Both the position numbers and the translations under genes were made by a program. 9,296 bases of DNA, from NCBI GenBank assembly GCA_021202205.1, contig JAJQDJ010000049.1, positions 1-9,296 on the forward strand, read 5' to 3'. Of the stretch, positions 4,726 through 9,296 are shown piece after piece. The DNA comes from Erysipelotrichaceae bacterium (lineage in GTDB: Bacteria; Bacillota_I; Bacilli_A; Erysipelotrichales; Coprobacillaceae). Position 1 is the stretch's first letter, and the number at the start of each line of letters is the position of its first letter. The notes under the pieces are model-generated. The model searched no databases, was not told the origin of the DNA, and was given only the letters and a program-made list of their open reading frames with translations.

Positions 4726-6723
4726 TTAATCAACATATTCATTATTCTCTTTTAATTTTTCCAGTATTCTTTCAATAGTATAAGCATACATTTTTTGATT
4801 TTGATAGGCCATTATCATAGCAGATGCATCATCTTTAGCAATCTCTAAAATATTATAATCTTTTATGACATCTCCTACCAAAAACGAAGGTAAACCACTT
4901 TGCCTTTCTCCCAATACTTCTCCAGGTCCTCTTACCTTTAAATCATACATCGAGATATCAAAACCATCCTGATTGTCTTCTAAATAGTGAAGTCTCTCCT
5001 TTGCTTCATCACTTGCTTGATTACTCATTAAATAACAATAGGCCTTTTGATTGCCTCGGCCAATCCTGCCTCGTAATTGATGCAGCTGACTCATTCCAAA
5101 CCTTTCAGCATTATAAATAATCATCATATTTGCATTTTTGACATCCACACCTACTTCTACAACTGTTGTAGAAACAAGAATTTGAATTTTATTATCAACA
5201 AATTGTTGCATAATATTTTCTTTTTCTTCATCTTTTAATTGTCCATGAAGCAATCCTACCTGATATTGTTCTTTAAAATAAGAACGCATAGCTTCTGATA
5301 TTTGCGTCACATTTCTAACTTCTAATTTATCGCTTTCATCTACCAATGGACATATTACATAGCATTGCCCTCCACTAGCTAAATAGCTTTTTAAATGTTT
5401 CAAAATTGGCTTCATAGAAGAAGACTCAATAAACTTTGTTTCTACCTTTTGCCTACCAGCTGGCTTGCTTTTAATAGTTGATACATCCATATCACCATAT
5501 AAAGCAATGGCTAAAGTACGCGGAATAGGAGTTGCACTCATGATTAAAAAATCAACTTGTTGGCCTTTATTTTTCAATGCTTTTCTTTGTTCGACACCGA
5601 AACGGTGCTGTTCATCTGTAATCACAAGACCCAAATGATGATAATTCACTTTCTTTTGAAACAAAGCATGTGTTCCTATAATAATATTGATTTGTCCTTT
5701 AGATAATTCTTCATATATATTATTTTTTTCTTTAATAATAAGAGAACCTGTCAATAAAGATACTTTAACTTTTGTATTTTTAAAAAATTTTGATAAAGTT
5801 TGATAATGCTGGCTTGCTAATATTTCGGTAGGAGCCATTAATGCTCCTTGATATCCAGCTAAATAATTAGCATATAAAGCAATTGCTCCAACAACTGTTT
5901 TACCACTACCAACATCTCCTTGTAAGAAACGATACATCATTTGTGGCTTTCTCAAATCGTTAACTATTTCTTTAACAGCAATGCTTTGATCATGCGTTAA
6001 TTTGAAAGGTAACTGCATAATAAAAGCTTGTAATGTGTCAAGATCAACATTCTTTGCATGACCATTTTGACTGTAACGATGCAATTTACTCAATTGCATC
6101 GTTAGCTGAAATCGCAAAAATTCTTCATATTTTAAATATTTCAAGCTTTGCTTAATATCATTTTCATTTTCTGGAAAATGAAAATGATATATCGCAATAT
6201 CTTTATGTATCAAATGATGTCTTATAATATATTCTTCAGGAACTTCTGTTATAAGATTATCTTTTAATAATTGATATGCTTTTTTGACATATTGTAAAAA
6301 AGATTTTTGCGTCATTCCTTCCTTTAAAGAATATACAGGATGGATGCCTGCAATTTCTTTTAACGGCTTGATTTTTATATCACTAGCTGTAATTTTATTG
6401 TTTTGACACTTACCTATAATAGTAATAATAGAAGAAGGTTTCAAATGTGCACGTAAATAATGCCGATTGAATATAGCAACCTGATAATTACTACCATAAC
6501 GATCAACGACTTTAAAAGACATGCGTGACATTTTTCCTTTAAAAAATATTTTTGGCTGAGTCATAACGGTTGCTTCAATAATCATATGATGATCATCATA
6601 TGATTCTTCAATAATGTCATAACGATATGGGAAATAATAAAGAATATCTTCCATACTATAAATATTCATAGCATTTAAGATATCTATACGTTTTGAAGTT
6701 GTTTTTAATGCCGTTAATTCCAT
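4726..6723 (-). CDS. recG: ATP-dependent DNA helicase RecG
   Basis: RecG (665 residues here) reverses stalled replication forks and processes branched recombination intermediates. An N-terminal wedge/OB domain lies at roughly residues 50-125. The helicase core shows Walker A GDVGSGKT (269-276), DEQH box (370-373), SATPIPRT (396-403) and motif VI QLRGRIGRG (549-557); the C-terminal region contains KVRGPGEVLGERQSG, typical of RecG. Near the N-terminus the usual LKGVGPKR stretch reads LKTTSKR, so the helix-hairpin-helix-like glycines are missing. TTG and GTG codons at 6735 and 6732 are possible starts, but GGTGAT just upstream best serves the ATG at 6723. It is the first gene of recG-plsX-rnc and has its own promoter. 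Three long perfect inverted repeats lie inside the frame, encoding residues 40-48, 178-190 and 207-217. Confidence 0.96.
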   Translation of the reverse strand: MELTALKTTSKRIDILNAMNIYSMEDILYYFPYRYDIIEESYDDHHMIIEATVMTQPKIFFKGKMSRMSFKVVDRYGSNYQVAIFNRHYLRAHLKPSSIITIIGKCQNNKITASDIKIKPLKEIAGIHPVYSLKEGMTQKSFLQYVKKAYQLLKDNLITEVPEEYIIRHHLIHKDIAIYHFHFPENENDIKQSLKYLKYEEFLRFQLTMQLSKLHRYSQNGHAKNVDLDTLQAFIMQLPFKLTHDQSIAVKEIVNDLRKPQMMYRFLQGDVGSGKTVVGAIALYANYLAGYQGALMAPTEILASQHYQTLSKFFKNTKVKVSLLTGSLIIKEKNNIYEELSKGQINIIIGTHALFQKKVNYHHLGLVITDEQHRFGVEQRKALKNKGQQVDFLIMSATPIPRTLAIALYGDMDVSTIKSKPAGRQKVETKFIESSSMKPILKHLKSYLASGGQCYVICPLVDESDKLEVRNVTQISEAMRSYFKEQYQVGLLHGQLKDEEKENIMQQFVDNKIQILVSTTVVEVGVDVKNANMMIIYNAERFGMSQLHQLRGRIGRGNQKAYCYLMSNQASDEAKERLHYLEDNQDGFDISMYDLKVRGPGEVLGERQSGLPSFLVGDVIKDYNILEIAKDDASAMIMAYQNQKMYAYTIERILEKLKENNEYVD
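6074..6104. repeat. 13-base perfect inverted repeat in recG
   Basis: Arms 6074-6086 (TAACGATGCAATT) and 6092-6104 are exact reverse complements around a 5-base loop. They encode recG residues 207-217 in the linker between the wedge and helicase domains. Both DNA cruciform and mRNA hairpin are possible. No T tract follows on either strand, so it is not a terminator. Confidence 0.9.
6155..6190. repeat. 17-base perfect inverted repeat with 2-base centre in recG
   Basis: Arms 6155-6171 (ATATCATTTTCATTTTC) and 6174-6190 are exact reverse complements separated by only two bases. This is the longest perfect inverted repeat found in the window. It encodes recG residues 178-190 (IYHFHFPENENDI). Chance formation of such long arms is unlikely even in AT-rich DNA. 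Confidence 0.92.
6580..6605. repeat. 26-base perfect palindrome in recG
   Basis: Positions 6580-6605 are identical to their own reverse complement, centred on TGATCA, with arms of the form AATCATATGATGA. It encodes recG residues 40-48 (ESYDDHHMI) just before the wedge domain, about 120 bases into the message. Confidence 0.92.
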
Positions 6724-6740
6724 AAATATCACCAAATATT

Positions 6741-6769
6741 ATTTTATAATAATTTTTAAGAAAAGACAA
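6741..6769 (-). promoter_or_regulatory. Candidate recG operon promoter
   Basis: On the minus strand TTGTCT (6769-6764, 4/6) is followed by a 17-base spacer and TAAAAT (6746-6741, 5/6). This would start transcription about 10 bases upstream of the recG ATG, near the GGTGAT Shine-Dalgarno. An overlapping TATAAA is an alternative -10 with a shorter spacer. Confidence 0.5.
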
Positions 6770-6791
6770 TATACATAAAATATGTTAAAAT
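6763..6791 (+). promoter_or_regulatory. Candidate promoter of the GNAT gene, extended -10
   Basis: AAGACA (6763-6768, 4/6) is followed by a 17-base spacer and TAAAAT (6786-6791, 5/6), the latter preceded by TGT to give an extended -10 element. The -35 overlaps the -35 of the divergent recG promoter. The predicted start is very close to the GGTGAT ribosome binding site, so the leader would be very short. Confidence 0.55.
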
Positions 6792-6806
6792 AGCCTTGGT
6801 GATTTT

Positions 6807-7343
6807 ATGGAATTAAAAATTTTATCAATCAATAAGAATTTTCCCAAACTCAAATATATTCACAAACTGTATAATCGTTCTTTTCCCAGGAATGAACGTA
6901 CTCCTTTCAATAGTCTGATATATAGATTAAATGATTATACAGATTTCTTGGCTTTTTATGATCATGAACGATTTATCGGATTTACATATCTTGTGACAAT
7001 GAATGATTTAACTTATCTGTTTTATTTTGTAGTAGATGATGATTTGCGTGGGCAAGGTTATGGAAGTGCTATATTGGCATATCTACAAGAACATTATGCT
7101 TGTATTTTTATCGATATTGAAGTGATTGATGAAAAAGCTAAAAATAGTAAGCAACGTGAAAGACGTCGAAATTTTTATATACGCAATAATTTTAAAGCAA
7201 CAGGATTAGGATATTACTTTTTTCATGTGGATTATGAAATATTGACTTGTGGTCAAGGATTCAATAGGCATAATGCTAAAAAATTGTTTTATGATTTTTC
7301 TTCTGGTTTTATGGATATTGAATTTAAAAAAATAACGCTATAG
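6807..7343 (+). CDS. GNAT family N-acetyltransferase
   Basis: The 178-residue product looks like an acetyl-CoA-dependent N-acetyltransferase of the GNAT superfamily; the substrate cannot be told. The central part follows the GNAT pattern: a beta strand (TYLFYFVV, about residues 69-76) leads into DDDLRGQGYGSAIL (77-90), which contains the acetyl-CoA pyrophosphate-binding R/Q-x-x-G-x-G loop at 81-86, followed by a helix and the IFIDIEV strand. Downstream, RRRNFYIRNNFKATG is the usual 'FY.k.GF' segment before the last strands. The tail from about residue 145 is longer than in the simplest GNATs. The ATG at 6807 follows GGTGAT by three bases. It is the only plus-strand gene in the window, divergent from recG and convergent with the YcxB-like gene. 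Confidence 0.85.
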   Translation: MELKILSINKNFPKLKYIHKLYNRSFPRNERTPFNSLIYRLNDYTDFLAFYDHERFIGFTYLVTMNDLTYLFYFVVDDDLRGQGYGSAILAYLQEHYACIFIDIEVIDEKAKNSKQRERRRNFYIRNNFKATGLGYYFFHVDYEILTCGQGFNRHNAKKLFYDFSSGFMDIEFKKITL

Positions 7344-7357
7344 GACACTATAGCGTT
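7326..7357. terminator. Bidirectional terminator between the convergent GNAT and YcxB-like genes
   Basis: AACGCTATAG (7334-7343) and CTATAGCGTT (7348-7357) form a 10-base perfect stem with a 4-base loop. On the minus strand it is followed by one A and seven T residues (7332-7326), a good intrinsic terminator for the gene ending at 7361. On the plus strand it is followed by a looser T-rich stretch, enough for a moderate terminator of the GNAT gene, whose TAG stop lies at the end of the first arm. Confidence 0.85.
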
Positions 7358-7360
7358 TAA

Positions 7361-7873
7361 TTATTTGGTTTTAATCCATCTCTTAATTTTTGTATCTTTA
7401 TCTTTTAAAAATTCCACAAGTTGTGCAGGTGTTACTTTTAAAACATCTTTTCTTAAAAGCACGAATTGATTCCCTTTAGCAATAATAGTATAAGTATTTT
7501 TTGTTTCAACAAGTCTTTTGACATTTTCATAAGGGATTTTACTGTTTGTACCTGCATTAACATTGTGAACAGCAATACCATCTCTTTGAAAAATCATGGT
7601 ATAAATAGCTTCACCGTTAGTCATATTGACTGCTTCTCTACCCCTTGAATAAGCCATATAGAAAATGGCAAAAATACATAGAGCAGCTAAAATAAGTGCA
7701 ACCAAACATACAGTTAATTGACTATTACTATATGCAAAAAATGCAATACCAGCTAAAATAACAGCTAAAACAATTAAGCCTATTTTCATCCACATAGGTA
7801 CCAAATACATTCTTATTTCTTTTAACAATGGTTCATCTACAACAGTTCGATTTATTTGAATACGATTTAACAT
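7361..7873 (-). CDS. YcxB-like membrane protein
   Basis: This 170-residue protein has two predicted transmembrane helices close together (about residues 29-48 and 53-73) and a soluble C-terminal domain (about 82-146). The run GEAIYTMIFQRDGI...IPYENVKRLVETKNTYTIIAKGN ends in a stretch reading as strand-turn-strand (FVLLRKDVL), matching the pattern of the YcxB-like C-terminal domain, whose biochemical function is not known. The N-terminus is cytoplasmic and short. A longer frame opens upstream, but AAAGGAG lies six bases before the ATG at 7873, so that start is preferred. It stands alone, with its own candidate promoter inside the ackA terminator and a strong terminator downstream. TM-coding DNA contains short direct repeats (CAGCTAAAATAA-like) that reflect repeated Leu/Ala codons. 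Confidence 0.75.
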   Translation of the reverse strand: MLNRIQINRTVVDEPLLKEIRMYLVPMWMKIGLIVLAVILAGIAFFAYSNSQLTVCLVALILAALCIFAIFYMAYSRGREAVNMTNGEAIYTMIFQRDGIAVHNVNAGTNSKIPYENVKRLVETKNTYTIIAKGNQFVLLRKDVLKVTPAQLVEFLKDKDTKIKRWIKTK

Positions 7874-7901
7874 ACAATTCTCCTTTACTTCTATGCATTG
7901 A

Positions 7902-7930
7902 ATATTAACACGAAATGAAAAAGATTTCAA
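7902..7930 (-). promoter_or_regulatory. Candidate promoter of the YcxB-like gene, overlapping the ackA terminator
   Basis: On the minus strand TTGAAA (7930-7925, 5/6) lies inside the second arm of the ackA terminator. It is followed by a 17-base spacer ending in TGT and by TAATAT (7907-7902, 4/6 with an extended -10). The predicted start is about 20 bases upstream of the gene's ATG. Confidence 0.5.
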
Positions 7931-7951
7931 TTATATATGAATTGAAATCTT
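7918..7951 (-). terminator. Intrinsic terminator of ackA
   Basis: Two 12-base perfect arms (7921-7932 and 7940-7951; AAGATTTCAATT and its complement) enclose a 7-base loop, starting eight bases after the ackA TAA. On the minus strand the stem ends in TT and runs on with three more T residues. The stem is AT-rich, but its length makes it a convincing terminator. Confidence 0.8.
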
Positions 7952-7958
7952 ACTTTTC

Positions 7959-9152
7959 TTACAAATTTAATAAACGAACAGTATCTCTAGCAATCATAAC
8001 CTCTTCATTTGTTGGAATAATCATGACTTTGATTTTAGATTCATCACTAGAAATAATACGATTATTAGAACTTCTTGTTTCATTAAGTTTGTCATTCAAT
8101 GTCACATCAAATGCTTCTGCAATATCTTCAACAATAAGTTTTCTTAAATAAGCAGCATTCTCACCAACACCTGCTGTAAAAGCAATTGCATCACATCCAC
8201 CCAATTCTACATAATATTGACCAATATATTTTGAAACTATACGAGCATATAAATTACTTGTAAGGATAGCTCTTTCATCACCATTATTGTAAGCATCTTC
8301 AATATCTCTTGAATCAGAAGAAATACCAGAAACACCTAACATACCTGATTTCTTGTTATAGATATCTAAAACTTCATCTGGTGATTTTTGTAATTTCTCA
8401 CACAAATAAGGCATAACAGATGGATCGACATCACCACTACGTGTTCCCATCATAACTCCTGCTAAAGGCGTAAAACCCATAGATGTATCTACACATTTAC
8501 CATTTTTTACAGCTGAAATGCTCGCACCATTGCCTAAATGACATACAATAATTTTAGAATTATCAGGATTACCTAACATATCAATAGCCTGTGCAGATAC
8601 ATATTTATGACTTGTACCATGAGCACCATATTTTCGCACTTTTAAATCCGTATAATATTCATATGGTAAAGCATATAAAAATCTTTCTTTATCCATTGTT
8701 TGATGAAATGCTGTATCAAAAGCAAAAACATGTTGAACATTTGGTAATGCTTTTTTAAACGCACGATATCCAATAAGATTAGCTGGATTATGCAAAGGTG
8801 CTAAGTCTGATAATTCTTCAACCTTACTAACAACATCGTCATTTGCAACAACGCTATCGTTAAAATACTCACCACCGTGAACAATTCTATGTCCTACCGC
8901 ATCAATTTCATCTAATTTTTCTACTATTTTTTCTTCTACCAAAGCTTTTAGTAACATATCTACTGCAATTATATGATCAGCTATTGGACATTTAGTTGTT
9001 TTCTTTTCTCCATTATATTTAATTGTAAAAATTCCTTCATCCAATCCAATTCTTTCAATAACTCCAGAAGTAATGACTTCTTCAGCAGGCATATTCAATA
9101 ATTGGAATTTTAATGAAGAACTTCCAGCATTTACTGCAATCACTTTTGTCAT
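7959..9152 (-). CDS. ackA: Acetate kinase
   Basis: The product (397 residues, normal for the family) interconverts acetyl-phosphate + ADP and acetate + ATP, the ATP-yielding last step of acetate fermentation. The N-terminal signature VIAVNAGSSSLKFQLL starts at residue 4 and holds the metal and phosphate-binding N8 and S11-S13. Other catalytic-site matches are R89 in VGHRIVHGG, D146 in FDTAFH, H178 in GAHGTSH, R238 in GTRSGD and the acidic pair in PTNEEVMIARDT near residues 383-384. The ATG at 9152 has a strong GAGGAGGA eight bases upstream; an earlier ATG at 9173 would place that site inside the coding frame and is rejected. Its usual partner pta is not adjacent. It has its own promoter (9182-9210) and terminator, so it is a single-gene unit. 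Confidence 0.97.
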   Translation of the reverse strand: MTKVIAVNAGSSSLKFQLLNMPAEEVITSGVIERIGLDEGIFTIKYNGEKKTTKCPIADHIIAVDMLLKALVEEKIVEKLDEIDAVGHRIVHGGEYFNDSVVANDDVVSKVEELSDLAPLHNPANLIGYRAFKKALPNVQHVFAFDTAFHQTMDKERFLYALPYEYYTDLKVRKYGAHGTSHKYVSAQAIDMLGNPDNSKIIVCHLGNGASISAVKNGKCVDTSMGFTPLAGVMMGTRSGDVDPSVMPYLCEKLQKSPDEVLDIYNKKSGMLGVSGISSDSRDIEDAYNNGDERAILTSNLYARIVSKYIGQYYVELGGCDAIAFTAGVGENAAYLRKLIVEDIAEAFDVTLNDKLNETRSSNNRIISSDESKIKVMIIPTNEEVMIARDTVRLLNL

Positions 9153-9181
9153 AATTATAATCCTCCTCAACATTCTTGTAT

Positions 9182-9210
9182 ATTGTACCTAAAAAAAACT
9201 ATAAAGGCAA
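9182..9210 (-). promoter_or_regulatory. Candidate ackA promoter
   Basis: On the minus strand TTGCCT (9210-9205, 4/6) is followed by a 17-base spacer with an eight-T run and TACAAT (9187-9182, 5/6). The predicted start is near 9175, giving a leader of about 20-25 bases that contains the Shine-Dalgarno. I saw no CcpA (cre-like) site nearby. Confidence 0.6.
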
Positions 9211-9296
9211 TCATTTTTTCAAAGGTCAGCTTGATTCTCTACTATCCCGTATTGTAAAATGAAACTGGAATTAAGGGAGGGCTGATTTGGAGGGCA
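9211..9296. other. Right-end intergenic segment, G-rich, unassigned
   Basis: The final bases carry no recognisable gene. On the plus strand TTGATT (9231-9236), an 18-base spacer and TAAAAT (9255-9260) could form a promoter, followed by GGGAGG (9275-9280) and a possible TTG start at 9287, which would be a plus-strand gene leaving the window. A 25-codon open frame enters from the edge on the minus strand but does not read like protein. Base composition is visibly richer in G than the rest of the window. Confidence 0.25.

Noticed and set aside
5191..5214. Further imperfect inverted repeat in recG (CAACAA-A-TTGTTG core)
   Set aside because: The outer pairs need a one-base bulge and the arms are short and AT-rich, so it may be chance; not counted with the three perfect repeats.
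7466..7648. 60-codon plus-strand open frame opposite the YcxB-like gene
   Set aside because: Antisense shadow without ribosome binding site or recognisable content.
7915..8151. 78-codon plus-strand open frame opposite the ackA 3' end
   Set aside because: It starts in the terminator stem and is antisense to conserved acetate kinase sequence.

Overview
This window looks like ordinary core chromosome of a low-GC Gram-positive bacterium. The DNA is very AT-rich. Shine-Dalgarno sequences are strong (GGAGG-type or GGTGAT) 3 to 9 bases before ATG starts, promoters are sigma-A-like, and intrinsic terminators are AT-rich hairpins. The recG-plsX-rnc order, the short TyrA without an ACT domain and the YcxB-like protein point to a Firmicute. 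My best guess is the Erysipelotrichia (Coprobacillus/Erysipelatoclostridium-like), but that placement rests on protein character and not on a marker gene.

From left to right: positions 43-171 (minus) hold a 42-codon frame with a good ribosome binding site that resembles the start of a GNAT acetyltransferase cut short. Next come tyrA (203-1042, minus) and pncB (1052-2518, minus), a tightly coupled pair read as pncB then tyrA. A perfect 12-base palindrome containing a TTGACA box sits upstream of pncB and is a candidate niacin-responsive operator. Then follow a small FMN-binding lipoprotein gene (2611-2970, minus) and a three-gene housekeeping operon, recG-plsX-rnc (6723 down to 3035, minus), closed by a clear terminator on the rnc stop codon.

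At 6724-6806 recG diverges from a plus-strand GNAT acetyltransferase gene (6807-7343). The two proposed promoters share one -35 region. The acetyltransferase gene converges on a YcxB-like membrane protein gene (7361-7873, minus), with a bidirectional terminator hairpin between them. The acetate kinase gene ackA (7959-9152, minus) ends in a terminator whose arm also supplies the apparent -35 box for the YcxB-like gene. The last 90 or so bases are less AT-rich than the rest of the window and remain unassigned.

Functionally the genes cover NAD salvage (pncB), tyrosine synthesis (tyrA, NAD-dependent), phospholipid initiation (plsX), RNA processing (rnc), fork rescue (recG) and acetate/ATP overflow metabolism (ackA). 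I found no CRISPR array, transposase, tRNA, rRNA, riboswitch or defence system. The most unusual sequence-level features are three long, perfect inverted repeats inside the recG reading frame (6074-6605), the palindrome over the pncB promoter, and the compact promoter/terminator overlaps. I do not see a convincing undescribed multi-gene system here.
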